Below, piece by piece: positions 18,150 to 28,429 of a stretch of DNA of 64,000 bases (positions are counted from its first letter, which is position 1; each line of letters starts with the position of its first letter). Under the pieces are notes generated by a model. That model had not been told where the DNA came from. It was given only the letters and a program-made list of their open reading frames with translations, and did no database searches. The position numbers and the translations under genes are program-made. This DNA comes from Pseudomonadota bacterium (GTDB lineage Bacteria > Pseudomonadota > Alphaproteobacteria > Rhizobiales > Rhizobiaceae), in the NCBI GenBank assembly GCA_023399465.1, contig JAEWPB010000020.1:1-64000 (forward strand). Direction: 5' to 3'.

Positions 18150-19231
18150 TTGCCGAACGCCTCCAGCAGTGCCTCTTCGCACACCACGTCGTCTTTCTTT
18201 GGCCCTGCCCGGCGTTTGGGACCCTTTGCCGGTCCCGGCGTGCCCGCCGCAGCAGCGGCCTCGGGAGCCGACTGCGCCCTGGGCGGATGCTGCGCGAAGA
18301 ATGACCGCATCACCGTCTCGACGCCGAATGGCGTCACCGAGCGCAGATTCGATTCGTAGAAGAACGACCGCGCGCCCGGCGAGGTGATGATCTCGTAGGA
18401 CGGAAAATAGTCGACATTGTCGAATTCGTCGGCAAGTGCCGCGCACACGCTGCGCAGGATCGATTTCGACCTCGTCGTCGCGACCAGAACATGATCGTCC
18501 GTTGCCGTTGCCGTCAGCGGCACCGGGGACACCGTGAGGATGAAGCGCATCCCCGGATTGACTGCGAGAAGACGCTCCCGGACGGCGACCATGTCGCGGT
18601 AGATGTCGAAGAAGCCGAAATTGACGAAGCCGAAGACCTCGGGACCGAATTTGCCGGCAATCACCCCGGGACAGGTCGGATAGATCGTGCCGCTGTCCAG
18701 CCGCTGCCACGCCTCGGTCAGGCCGAGGGTGAAGACGAAGACATCGACCTCCGAAAGCAACGTCCTGACGCGCCCGAGATGAAACCTGCGGTGTGTCAGC
18801 ACCTCCGCCAGGCTTTCGAGCCCGGAGGGTTCGACCGACGGGCGCAAGGCATCGAAGAACCGGCCGTCCTTTTCCCAGACGTCCTCCTGCCGGACCTCGC
18901 CGGACTGGCTGTCCCCGACGAGCTGGAGCAACTGACGCGCGGTGTAGATGTTGCCATAACGCGCCGAATAGATGCCGTAGCCGTAATCCTTGGCGACAGT
19001 TTCGGGCACCCACTCGGGCAAGCTTTCAGTCTCGAGGATGTTGTAGCCATTCTTCTTCAGATTGTTGGCCACATGCTGCGCGAAGCAGGATCCGGCAGTG
19101 GCAATCCTGTCGGTGAATGCGATCGGAAACTTCTTCCTGTAGATATCCGCCATTTGCGTCGGATGCGTATCGGCGACGCCGCTTCGCCAGTAGCGGGTGG
19201 ACGGCAGGTTCGAATAGGGCGTAGTCAACAT
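18146..19231 (-). CDS. GSCFA-domain protein
   Basis: A protein of about 361 residues with the defining motif AGSCFAQHVANNL near residues 45-57, then EWVPETVAKDYGYGIYSARYGNIYTARQLLQL and VFTLGLTEAW, typical of the GSCFA family. That family belongs to the SGNH-hydrolase fold but has no assigned biochemical function. The C-terminal 50 residues are Ala/Pro/Lys-rich and probably disordered. The ATG at 19231 has GGAGGT only 1 nt upstream; the TTG immediately after it gives a better spacing, so the exact start is unsure. It forms a two-gene unit with the SGNH-like gene. Confidence 0.8.
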   Translation of the reverse strand: MLTTPYSNLPSTRYWRSGVADTHPTQMADIYRKKFPIAFTDRIATAGSCFAQHVANNLKKNGYNILETESLPEWVPETVAKDYGYGIYSARYGNIYTARQLLQLVGDSQSGEVRQEDVWEKDGRFFDALRPSVEPSGLESLAEVLTHRRFHLGRVRTLLSEVDVFVFTLGLTEAWQRLDSGTIYPTCPGVIAGKFGPEVFGFVNFGFFDIYRDMVAVRERLLAVNPGMRFILTVSPVPLTATATDDHVLVATTRSKSILRSVCAALADEFDNVDYFPSYEIITSPGARSFFYESNLRSVTPFGVETVMRSFFAQHPPRAQSAPEAAAAAGTPGPAKGPKRRAGPKKDDVVCEEALLEAFGK

Positions 19232-19423
19232 TACCTCCAAGATCTCATTGCAGGCATGCGAAGCGACTGATGAGCCGGAGAAGCCGATCTCGAAATTGAG
19301 AAAAGCCGAAATCAATCATGTACGCAAGAGCCGCAAGGTCGTAGCAACGCTGCTCCACGATATAAAATCGGACGCTGACATCCTGATGACAGTCGAGAGG
19401 TTCTGCCCCTCCCCGGAAACGCG

Positions 19424-19450
19424 AAGGGCCACGCGCGTGGCGTGGCCCTT
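19424..19450 (-). terminator. Terminator of the ccoNOQP operon
   Basis: A perfect 11-bp stem AAGGGCCACGC / GCGTGGCCCTT with a 5-nt loop, 28 bp downstream of the ccoP stop. It probably ends the cbb3 operon transcript and separates it from the GSCFA gene pair. Confidence 0.75.
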
Positions 19451-19477
19451 GCTTCATTCGAAGTGTCCGGCGAGTAC

Positions 19478-20341
19478 TTATTCGCCGCCGCCGAGCGAGT
19501 GGACGTATACGGCAAGTTGCTTGACCGTGGCATCGCCGAGGCGGGTGTTCCAGGCCGGCATCTCGCCGTGCTTGGGAGCAGCCACCTGCCGTGCGATTGC
19601 GGCTTCGCCATCGCCCATCAGCCAGATGGCGTCGGCGAGATTGGGAGCACCGAACTCGCGGTTGCCCTTGGCATCCTCGCCGTGGCAGGCCGCGCAGTTG
19701 TCGGCAAAGTGCTGCTTGCCCGCAGCGACCAGGTCGGGGTTCGACGGCGTACCGGTCAGGCTGACCACGTAGGCGGCGACTTCCTTGATCTGGCCGGGCT
19801 CGAGGATACCGGCATAGGCCGGCATTTCCGAGACACGGGTATCGCTGTCACCGTCGAAGCGAATGCCGTGAGCGATCGTCTGGTAGATCGTGTTGATGTC
19901 GCCACCCCACAGCCAGTCGTCGTCGTTGAGGTTCGGGTAGCCGGCACCGCCGGCAGCACCCGAGCCGTGGCACTGGATGCAGTTGACCTTGAAGGCCGCA
20001 GCGCCGCCGGCGACGGCGAACTGGTGCAGTTCCTTGTCGGCCTGGATGTCTTCGAGCGGAAGGGCCGCAATCTTCTCAAGATAGACATTCTGGTCGGACT
20101 TGGCGACGGCCAGCGCATCGGCGACAGCACCGCGGCTGGAGTAGCCGAGCATCCCCCTGGTCGCATCGGTCAGAAGCGGCCACGCCGGATAGGCGATGGT
20201 ATAGCCGATGGCCCAGACGATCGTTGCATAGAACGTCCACACCCACCAGCGCGGCATTGGGTTGTTGAGTTCCTGGATGCCGTCCCATTCATGGCCGGTG
20301 GTCTCAACGCCACTGATTTCATCAATTTTCTTGTCGGCCAT
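19478..20341 (-). CDS. ccoP: cbb3-type cytochrome oxidase diheme subunit CcoP/FixP
   Basis: A 287-residue diheme cytochrome c. The N-terminal cbb3 region (GHEWDGIQELNNPMPRWW) and one membrane helix (residues 33-55) are followed by two heme-c sites, CIQCH and CAACH, each with a downstream Met ligand (SEMPAYAG and GEMPAWN). It passes electrons from the bc1 complex or soluble cytochromes to CcoO/CcoN. The start has AAGGAGGAAT upstream. It is the last gene of ccoNOQP. Confidence 0.96.
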   Translation of the reverse strand: MADKKIDEISGVETTGHEWDGIQELNNPMPRWWVWTFYATIVWAIGYTIAYPAWPLLTDATRGMLGYSSRGAVADALAVAKSDQNVYLEKIAALPLEDIQADKELHQFAVAGGAAAFKVNCIQCHGSGAAGGAGYPNLNDDDWLWGGDINTIYQTIAHGIRFDGDSDTRVSEMPAYAGILEPGQIKEVAAYVVSLTGTPSNPDLVAAGKQHFADNCAACHGEDAKGNREFGAPNLADAIWLMGDGEAAIARQVAAPKHGEMPAWNTRLGDATVKQLAVYVHSLGGGE

Positions 20342-20344
20342 ATC

Positions 20345-20497
20345 CTATTCCTCCTTGAGAGGGATTTGCGCCGCCTGTTCAGCGGATTTCCTGGCGCCGG
20401 GCCGGAAGACGAACAACACCACGCCGATGAAGAACAGCGTCATGGCGAGAAGCGCCCAGCTATCGGCGAATTGACGCATGGCGGTATAGGTTTCCAT
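20345..20497 (-). CDS. ccoQ: cbb3 oxidase subunit CcoQ/FixQ
   Basis: A 50-residue protein with a single transmembrane helix (SWALLAMTLFFIGVVLFVF) followed by FRPG, characteristic of CcoQ, which stabilises the cbb3 complex. The ATG at 20497 is chosen for the GAGGAGG ribosome site 6 nt upstream; the frame is open a further 12 codons without such a site. It sits between ccoO and ccoP with 3-10 bp gaps. Confidence 0.92.
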   Translation of the reverse strand: METYTAMRQFADSWALLAMTLFFIGVVLFVFRPGARKSAEQAAQIPLKEE

Positions 20498-20507
20498 CCG
20501 CGCCTCC

Positions 20508-21239
20508 TCACCGATATCCGGTTGCGTCGTCATAGGTGGAGAAGTCCACCAGGGTACCGAGCATCTGCAGATAGGCGACCAGTGCGTCCATTTCCGTCAG
20601 CTTGGCCGGATCGCCGTCGAAGTCGCCGATCTTGGCCTTCGGATAGCGGGCCTCGAGGCCTGAAGTGTCCGCCTCGGGATCGGCCTGCGCCTTGAGGTCG
20701 GCGTCGGCATTGTCGATCATCTCCTGGGTATAGGGCACGCCGACGTTGACGTTGGCCTTCAGGTTCATGGCGACGTTCGTGACCGACAGCGGCGTTTCCT
20801 TGAGGAAGGCGTAGCTCGGCATCACCGATTCCGGCACCACGGCGCGCGGATCGATCAGGTGCTGGACATGCCATTCGTTGGAATAGCGGTCGCCGACGCG
20901 GGCGAGATCGGGCCCGGTACGCTTGGAACCCCACTGGAACGGGTGGTCGTACATCGACTCCGCAGCCAGCGAGTAGTGACCGTAGCGCTCCACCTCGTCA
21001 CGGAACGGACGGATCATCTGGCTGTGACAGACGTAGCAGCCTTCACGCAGGTAGATGTCGCGGCCGGCCAGTTCCAGCGGTGAGTAAGGCCGCATGCCCT
21101 CGACCTTCTCGATGGTGTTCTCGAGGTAGAAGAGCGGGGCGATCTCGACGATGCCGCCGATGGAGACCACCACCAGTGAGCCCACCAGCAGCAGCGTCGC
21201 GTTACGCTCGATAATGCTATGCTTGTCCAGGATAGACAT
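20508..21239 (-). CDS. ccoO: cbb3 oxidase monoheme subunit CcoO/FixO
   Basis: A 243-residue membrane-anchored cytochrome c. One N-terminal helix ([20 protein letters not shown]) is followed by a single heme-c site in [13 protein letters not shown], and the conserved end is [12 protein letters not shown]. It relays electrons from CcoP to the CcoN active site. It lies 15 bp downstream of ccoN in the operon. Confidence 0.96.
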   Translation of the reverse strand: MSILDKHSIIERNATLLLVGSLVVVSIGGIVEIAPLFYLENTIEKVEGMRPYSPLELAGRDIYLREGCYVCHSQMIRPFRDEVERYGHYSLAAESMYDHPFQWGSKRTGPDLARVGDRYSNEWHVQHLIDPRAVVPESVMPSYAFLKETPLSVTNVAMNLKANVNVGVPYTQEMIDNADADLKAQADPEADTSGLEARYPKAKIGDFDGDPAKLTEMDALVAYLQMLGTLVDFSTYDDATGYR

Positions 21240-21254
21240 GGGTCCACCTTCTCC

Positions 21255-22877
<1,623 letters not shown>

Positions 22878-22989
22878 CGTTGGATTTCCCCCAACCGCGG
22901 TAAAAAAAACATTTTTGAGTAGCCACCTCGACCGATGGCAGAGCCCTCTCTGTCTTGTGCAGGATTGGCATCATCGATTGCAACCCACC

Positions 22990-23003
22990 TTGATATAGAT
23001 CAA
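22990..23003. promoter_or_regulatory. FNR/FixK box between ccoN and hemerythrin gene
   Basis: TTGAT-ATAG-ATCAA is a perfect anaerobox palindrome. It lies 113-126 bp upstream of ccoN on the minus strand and 86-99 bp upstream of the hemerythrin gene on the plus strand. It could serve either gene or both under low oxygen. Confidence 0.9.
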
Positions 23004-23088
23004 TGCGAGAATGGCCCGATGACATGAACATGCAACCAAGAGGGAAATTGGCTGCGCCGGATTGCCGCATGCCATAGGAGACACGGAT

Positions 23089-23589
23089 ATGTTGAAAGAA
23101 ACGCTAACTCCAGCGACCGCTGAAAGTCGCCCCGCCGAGGCAGCGCGACCACTTTCCTGGCTTCATGACGCCCACCGCGAGCATCTGGCGCTCTGTCAGG
23201 AACTGGAGGAAATCGCCGATTCGCTCCCCTCGAGCGTCAACCGGCAGAAGTGCATCTTCGCCGCCAAGGCTCTGGGTCCGTCGATCCGCGAAATGCAGCA
23301 TTACGAAGAGACCTTCCTCTATCCGTGGCTGAAGAAGGCAAGCTCCGATCCCGACTTCGACAACACGCTCGAGCGGCTGAAGTTCGAACATTTCGAGGAC
23401 ATGTGCTTTGCGGAGGAACTGACCGACATCCTGCTGAAGCTCGGCGCGGGTGCGAGCGTCAATACCGAGGCTGTCGGCTACATGCTGCGCGGCTATTTCG
23501 AGACTGTGCGTCGCCACATCGCCTTTGAACGCGACCATCTGCTGAAGGGCGTCCCCGAGGACACCCTGATCCCTGCGGCCGCCGGCTGA
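23089..23589 (+). CDS. Hemerythrin HHE-domain protein
   Basis: A 166-residue four-helix-bundle protein. The iron-ligand pattern is visible in WLHDAHREHLALC, MQHYEETFLYPWL, LKFEHFEDMCFAEE and VRRHIAFERDHLL. Such proteins bind a non-heme di-iron centre and act in oxygen or NO sensing, repair or buffering. The ATG at 23089 follows TAGGAG at a good distance; an upstream in-frame ATG at 23062 lacks one. Divergence from ccoN across a shared FNR box suggests expression under microaerobic conditions. Confidence 0.85.
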   Translation: MLKETLTPATAESRPAEAARPLSWLHDAHREHLALCQELEEIADSLPSSVNRQKCIFAAKALGPSIREMQHYEETFLYPWLKKASSDPDFDNTLERLKFEHFEDMCFAEELTDILLKLGAGASVNTEAVGYMLRGYFETVRRHIAFERDHLLKGVPEDTLIPAAAG

Positions 23590-23829
23590 GGAGCCGCTTC
23601 GGTCCGCAAGCGCGCCGGCACGCTCTGGTTGAGGGCAAAGGTCCCCTTTTCCTACTCCCAAAGTACATCCCGCTGCGATTTTGCCGCTCTTGAGCTGGGA
23701 AGTTTGGGATGTCAGCTTGAATTCAGCCAGCGGAAACGGCTATCTACAGCCGCCGGTCACGGTTTCGCAGTTTCCGAGCGGCGTCGCCGGTTTCATGGAA
23801 AAGATGCACAGCCACTCAAGGAGACGGGC

Positions 23830-24516
23830 ATGACGGAGACCGTTGAGCATTTTGGCGTCGAGTTGCGACTCGATCCCAAGTACATGTCCGAGAAGATGAT
23901 CGGGATCATCCGCGCGAAGCGCTACGAAGTCGAGGAAGCCCGGCACATCCAGAGATTTCTCGCGCAGGACGAGGTCGTTCTCGAAATCGGCGCCGGTATC
24001 GGTTTCGTCGCGACCCTGCTCGCGAAGAACCCGCTGACGAAGCGGGTCGTGTCCTACGAAGCCAACCCCCTTCTCATCGATTGCTTCAAGGAAACGGTGT
24101 CGGCAAATCTTACCCCCGCCGAGATGGAACGGGTGGAGATTCGCAATGCGGTGCTCAAGACCGGCCACGCAGAGGGGACCGTGGATTTCTATATCCATAG
24201 CGAATTCTGGGCATCATCGCTCCTGCCCTTCGAGGGTGCGGAGAGGGTCGAAAAGGTCAAGCTCGAGAACTTCAACGCGGTCGTCGCGGAGATCCGCCCG
24301 ACATTGATCGTCTGCGACATCGAGGGCGGCGAGCTGGAGCTCTTCAGGAATGCCGACCTCACCGGCGTGAAGAAGGTCTATCTCGAGGCTCACCAGAAGC
24401 TGCTGGGGCGACGTGGCATGAAATCGCTGTTCGAGATCTTCCATGCCCGCGACTTCCACTACGACCAGCACCATTCCGAGCGCAGTGTTATCCTGTTCTC
24501 CCACGTCGATCGCTAG
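23830..24516 (+). CDS. FkbM-family SAM-dependent methyltransferase
   Basis: A 228-residue protein. The SAM-binding motif I is VVLEIGAGIGFVATLLA (about residues 48-64), followed by VVSYEANPLLI and CDIEGGELELF, the pattern of FkbM-type O-methyltransferases. The acceptor is unknown. The ATG at 23830 follows AAGGAGACGGGC; the frame is open about 67 codons further upstream but without conserved content. It appears monocistronic and converges on the PAS genes. Confidence 0.82.
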   Translation: MTETVEHFGVELRLDPKYMSEKMIGIIRAKRYEVEEARHIQRFLAQDEVVLEIGAGIGFVATLLAKNPLTKRVVSYEANPLLIDCFKETVSANLTPAEMERVEIRNAVLKTGHAEGTVDFYIHSEFWASSLLPFEGAERVEKVKLENFNAVVAEIRPTLIVCDIEGGELELFRNADLTGVKKVYLEAHQKLLGRRGMKSLFEIFHARDFHYDQHHSERSVILFSHVDR

Positions 24517-24559
24517 CCGAAGCCATCACGAGTACACACGGAGAAGGCGCGTGTCCCCT

Positions 24560-25312
24560 TCACGCGGCGAGAACGCTCGCCGTGAGACAGGCTTCGTGCA
24601 GGTGGATGGTCGCGCCCACCACCTCCTCGTTCGAGCCGCGCAGCGGCGTCATGCGACAACGGATCGTCTCGGTTGCCCCGCCCTCGCCCTGCCTGTCGTA
24701 AAGGTAGTCGCTGGCCTCACCCGCAAAACAGCGATCAAGCCTGGGCTTCGCCCGCTCCATGAAACGCTGGGGCCCGACGAACTCCATGACATGGCGTCCG
24801 ACAAGCTCGAACTTGCTTTTCCCGAGATGGGCGCAATTAACCGGGTTCGAATAGAGATAGCGATAGTCGCGGGTGACCACCGCAACCCGATCGGGGAGAC
24901 TGTCGAGAATCACCTCGTTGAGAAGACTGTCATCAGCCGGACGCGGCTGCACATTCGGGCGTCGACCGTCGGGCAAAGCATCCGGCATGCCCGCATCGGC
25001 GACGATCGACGGGAAATAGCGATCCAGCAGGACCGCCAAGGCCGCGGCATACCTGCTCACGCTGGAGCGGTCGTCACCAGCGGCGAGGATGAGGCTGTTG
25101 ACGAACTGAAGTTGCACGTAGATCTCGAAGGCGTTGCCGGCCCCGTGGGCGAGGATCGTCGCGACCAGCGGCTCGATCTCGCGGTCGAGCAGGCGGACGA
25201 GGCCGTCATCTCCCGACCGGATAGCCTGCTGCAATTGTGCGCACTTGAAGGAATAGGTTTCGACGAATGCAAGCAAGCTCTTTCCCCCAGAACGAGATTG
25301 CGCGGAATGCAC
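24560..25312 (-). CDS. Stand-alone PAS-domain protein (copy 1)
   Basis: A 250-residue protein. The N-terminal 110 residues are helical (CAQLQQAIRSGDDGLVRLLDREIEPLVATIL). The C-terminal half is a PAS fold (LPDRVAVVTRDYRYLYSNPVNCAHLGKSKFELVGRHVMEF). No kinase, cyclase or DNA-binding output domain is present. The start is uncertain: GTG at 25312 follows AAGGGA and gives the same N-terminal length as its paralogue, whereas TTG at 25348 lacks a ribosome site. It shares layout and motifs with the neighbouring upstream gene. Confidence 0.75.
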   Translation of the reverse strand: MHSAQSRSGGKSLLAFVETYSFKCAQLQQAIRSGDDGLVRLLDREIEPLVATILAHGAGNAFEIYVQLQFVNSLILAAGDDRSSVSRYAAALAVLLDRYFPSIVADAGMPDALPDGRRPNVQPRPADDSLLNEVILDSLPDRVAVVTRDYRYLYSNPVNCAHLGKSKFELVGRHVMEFVGPQRFMERAKPRLDRCFAGEASDYLYDRQGEGGATETIRCRMTPLRGSNEEVVGATIHLHEACLTASVLAA

Positions 25313-25448
25313 CGTTGCATCCCTTGTCCGACTCGATAGCAGCGTCAAGGTGAACGAGCTGTTAACGAATCGGGGCGATTTCTTGCCGTGGCATCGCGAA
25401 CATTGTGCCGAAACGATACGGATCCCGCAGGTTTCGCGGGGCGGACAG

Positions 25449-26189
25449 CTAGCGCGCTCTGGTGCGGCGGCGATCGGCCATTTCCTTCATGACCAGCAAG
25501 GCCCCGATCATCTCGCGTTCCTGCGAATAGCACGGCGTCATCTGGCACTGGATGACGACGGTCCGGTCATCGATCTCCGCCGCATAGGTGTAGTCGACGA
25601 TATTGCCCTGGAAGCAGTGCTCCAGCTTTTCCTTCATGCCGAGGCGAAAGCGGTGGAGCCCGACGAGCTCGGCGATATGCTGGCCGACCAGATCCGCCGG
25701 CGCCGCATGGAGCCTTGCCGCATTGACCGAGTTGGTAAACATCACCCGGAAGCTCGGCGCGACCACGACCACCCTGTCGGCGATCGCCTCCAGCCTCTCC
25801 GTATCGAGATCGCCGTGAACCAGTGCCGAACTGTAGGAAGACACATCCTGGTCTTCGTCCATCTCGAGCGGCAGTGCTGCGTGGGCACCCGGCAGGATGT
25901 ATCGCTCGACCAGTGCCTGAAGATGCGTGAGATGCCGCGCGATGCAGCTGATATCGTCGGCTTCCTTCTTCATCAGGTCGATCGCCAGCTGGAACTGCAG
26001 CCGCATTTCCATGGCATTCAGCGCCTTGTGCCCGATGACACCGTAGAGGAGCGAGTTCAGCTCGCGGTCGATCCGATCGCTGAGAGCGTCATTGCCGGTG
26101 CCGACAGCCTGCTGCAACTGCGCATACTTGCACCAAAATTGCTCGATTCGTTTCTTCAAACTAGCACTCCGAAGGGGAGCCGATTTCAT
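25449..26189 (-). CDS. Stand-alone PAS-domain protein (copy 2)
   Basis: A 246-residue paralogue of the following gene. A helical N-terminal part (YAQLQQAVGTGNDALSDRIDRELNSLL) is followed by a PAS domain (IADRVVVVAPSFRVMFTNSVNAARLHAAPADLVGQHIAELVG). ATG at 26189 is chosen; GAGGTGG lies about 10 nt upstream. The ligand and partner are unknown, and no output domain is fused. The two genes are 136 bp apart on the same strand and probably arose by tandem duplication. Confidence 0.78.
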   Translation of the reverse strand: MKSAPLRSASLKKRIEQFWCKYAQLQQAVGTGNDALSDRIDRELNSLLYGVIGHKALNAMEMRLQFQLAIDLMKKEADDISCIARHLTHLQALVERYILPGAHAALPLEMDEDQDVSSYSSALVHGDLDTERLEAIADRVVVVAPSFRVMFTNSVNAARLHAAPADLVGQHIAELVGLHRFRLGMKEKLEHCFQGNIVDYTYAAEIDDRTVVIQCQMTPCYSQEREMIGALLVMKEMADRRRTRAR

Positions 26190-26410
26190 CAAACGGACAC
26201 CACCTCATTCCTGTGCCGCGCATCATGCCCGGAATTATGATCCGGTCACCATGCCCAAAACAGCCTTGAGCATTCTATCGTCTGCCATGCGCCGGGGATG
26301 TGACCCATGAGCGGATCATAGACGCAATCCATAAAGGATCGCTAAACGAAACTGCGTGTGCGTTTCAAATCGCGCCGGCTTCGACCGGGCCGAGCCCGGC
26401 CGGGCGGCGG

Positions 26411-27334
26411 CTACAAGCTGTTCTTGATGTCCCAGCGGTCGTGGTACCACAACCATTGCTCGGGATATTCGCGCACCCAGCTCTCGACCTTGTCGTTGAG
26501 CAGTTGCGCCGTCGCATTGACGTCGATCTGGCCGGCCTCGTTGCGCGGCAACTCGACCTTCGGCTCGATCTCCAGACGGTAGCGGTTCCCCGGGAGACGA
26601 ATGCATCGCGCCGGATAGACGTCGCAGTTGAACTGGCGGGCAAGCTTGGCGAGCAGCGGGTTGGTGTGGACATCACGGCCGAAGAACTTTGTCGTCAGCC
26701 CCTTGCGGAACTTCTGGTCGACAAGCACGCCGACGCCGCCGCCGGCCTCGAGCTGGCGCGCCAGCGCAAAGGACGAACCGGCATGGGACGGCACGAGCTT
26801 GCCCATGCGGGCGGCCCGGAACTGGTAGACCTTGTCGGCGATGTAGGGATTGTTCGGCGGCCGGAACAGCACCGTCACGTAAAGGCCGAACGCCGCGCCC
26901 GCGACCGGCAGCAACTCGAAATTGCCGGTATGGCCGGTGAACACGATGAACGGCCGCGGATTGTCACGCAGGTCGAGGAAGAGCGGAATACCGGACACCT
27001 CGATGCGCCCCTCGCCTTCCCGGTAGGGATCGAAATCGAAGAGTTTGTCGAGGAAGACATATTCGGCGGCAAGCCGGCCCATGTTTCCCCAGCTGCCAAG
27101 CGCGATCTCCTCGATCTCGGCGTCGCTCTTGTCGGGAAAGGCATTGCGCAGGTTGGTCAGCATCAGCTTGTGCCGGCGCGTCTTCGGCCCGATCCACCGG
27201 GTCAGACGGTCGGCGAAATTGATCGCCGCGTCGGCCGGGAAGATCTTCAGGAAGTTGAGCAGGCCGAAAGCCAGCTGCGCGACAAGCCATTGTTGCAGCT
27301 TGCGCGCGGCCAGCACGATACGGGTAATCAGCAT
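26411..27334 (-). CDS. lpxXL: Lipid A very-long-chain acyltransferase LpxXL
   Basis: A 307-residue LpxL/HtrB-type membrane acyltransferase. A hydrophobic N terminus precedes the catalytic H135-T-G-N-F-E140 motif in VFTGHTGNFELLPVAG, and VLVDQKFRKGLTTKFFG follows. In rhizobia LpxXL transfers the 27-hydroxyoctacosanoyl chain from AcpXL to lipid A. Its place as the last gene of the acpXL cluster supports this specific assignment over a generic lauroyltransferase. The ATG at 27334 lies 11 bp after the dehydrogenase stop. Confidence 0.9.
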   Translation of the reverse strand: MLITRIVLAARKLQQWLVAQLAFGLLNFLKIFPADAAINFADRLTRWIGPKTRRHKLMLTNLRNAFPDKSDAEIEEIALGSWGNMGRLAAEYVFLDKLFDFDPYREGEGRIEVSGIPLFLDLRDNPRPFIVFTGHTGNFELLPVAGAAFGLYVTVLFRPPNNPYIADKVYQFRAARMGKLVPSHAGSSFALARQLEAGGGVGVLVDQKFRKGLTTKFFGRDVHTNPLLAKLARQFNCDVYPARCIRLPGNRYRLEIEPKVELPRNEAGQIDVNATAQLLNDKVESWVREYPEQWLWYHDRWDIKNSL

Positions 27335-27345
27335 CTTCAAGGCGG

Positions 27346-28374
27346 TCAGTCCATCCGCAGTACGATCTTGCCGAACACCTGCCGGGTCTCCATGCGCTCG
27401 AGCGCACGGCCGATGTCCTCGAAACGGACTTCGGTATCGATCACCGGATGCACGAGCCCGCGACCCATCTTCTGCATGGCGTTGGCCATGTTCTCCATCC
27501 GGCAACCGAAGGAGCCGAAGAGCTTCAGCTGCTGCTGGAACAGCATCATCAGGTTCATTTCGGTGGAAACGCCCGAGGTGGAGCCGCAGGTAACGAGGCG
27601 GCCGCCGCGCTTGAGCACGAACATGGAGCCTGCCCAGGTGTCCTTGCCGACATGCTCGAAGACGACGTCGACGCCCTTCTTCTTGGTCAGCTTGCGAACC
27701 ACGCCTTCAAAGCGGTCGGTACGGTAGTTGATGACGTGATCGGCGCCGAGGGCCTTGCATCGCTCGATCTTGTCGTCCGAACCGACCGTGGTGATGACGG
27801 TGCAGCCGATCTTCTTGGCCAGCTGGATCGCAGCCGTGCCGATGCCGGAACCACCGGCATGAACGAGGATGGTCTCGCCCGGCTCGAGCTTGGCGTTGTC
27901 GAACAGCATGTGCTCGACCGTGCCGAAGGTGACCGGCGCCAGAGCCGCGCCGACGGCATCGACCCCGGGAGGAGCGGGAACCAGCAGGCGGGCCGGAAGA
28001 TTGACCAGTTCCTGCGCGAAGCCGTCAAGGTGGAAGCCGTGAACGCCGCCGACATGTTCGCACAGGTTGTCGCGGCCTTCGCGGCACGGACGGCAAAGGC
28101 CGCAGGTGCGCGCGCCGTAGATCGAAACCAGCTGGCCGGGCAGCACGTTGGCAACACCCGGGCCGATGGTCTCGACGACGCCGGATGCCTCGGCGCCGAT
28201 GACGAGCGGCATCTTGCGCTTGGCAAACGCCATGCCGCGCCAGCCCCATACGTCGATGTGGTTGAGCGCCACAGCCTTGACCCGCAGCGTAACTTCGCCG
28301 GGACCCGGAGCCTCCGGCGCGGGCAGGTCGGTGATTTCAAGCTTGCGATCGTCGATCAGTTGCAGAGCGCGCAT
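27346..28374 (-). CDS. MDR-family dehydrogenase of the acpXL cluster
   Basis: A 342-residue medium-chain dehydrogenase/reductase. The GroES-like half carries a structural-zinc Cys group (CGLCRPCREGRDNLC), and a NAD(P) fold follows with VHAGGSGIGTAAIQLAKKIG. The usual catalytic-zinc Cys is replaced in LNHIDVWGW, as in quinone/enoyl reductases. In rhizobia the equivalent gene sits between fabF1XL and lpxXL and is thought to act in very-long-chain fatty acid synthesis, possibly as an enoyl- or keto-reductase. The start follows GAGGGA. It is co-directional with its neighbours. Confidence 0.85.
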   Translation of the reverse strand: MRALQLIDDRKLEITDLPAPEAPGPGEVTLRVKAVALNHIDVWGWRGMAFAKRKMPLVIGAEASGVVETIGPGVANVLPGQLVSIYGARTCGLCRPCREGRDNLCEHVGGVHGFHLDGFAQELVNLPARLLVPAPPGVDAVGAALAPVTFGTVEHMLFDNAKLEPGETILVHAGGSGIGTAAIQLAKKIGCTVITTVGSDDKIERCKALGADHVINYRTDRFEGVVRKLTKKKGVDVVFEHVGKDTWAGSMFVLKRGGRLVTCGSTSGVSTEMNLMMLFQQQLKLFGSFGCRMENMANAMQKMGRGLVHPVIDTEVRFEDIGRALERMETRQVFGKIVLRMD

Positions 28375-28429
28375 GGCAAAAGTCCCTCGCCCGAAGGCGT
28401 CATCGGTTTTCAAATGGATCGGGAGCCGA

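Noticed and set aside
23629..23829. N-terminal extension of the FkbM methyltransferase
   Set aside because: The frame is open but lacks a ribosome site and conserved sequence, whereas ATG at 23830 has AAGGAG directly upstream.
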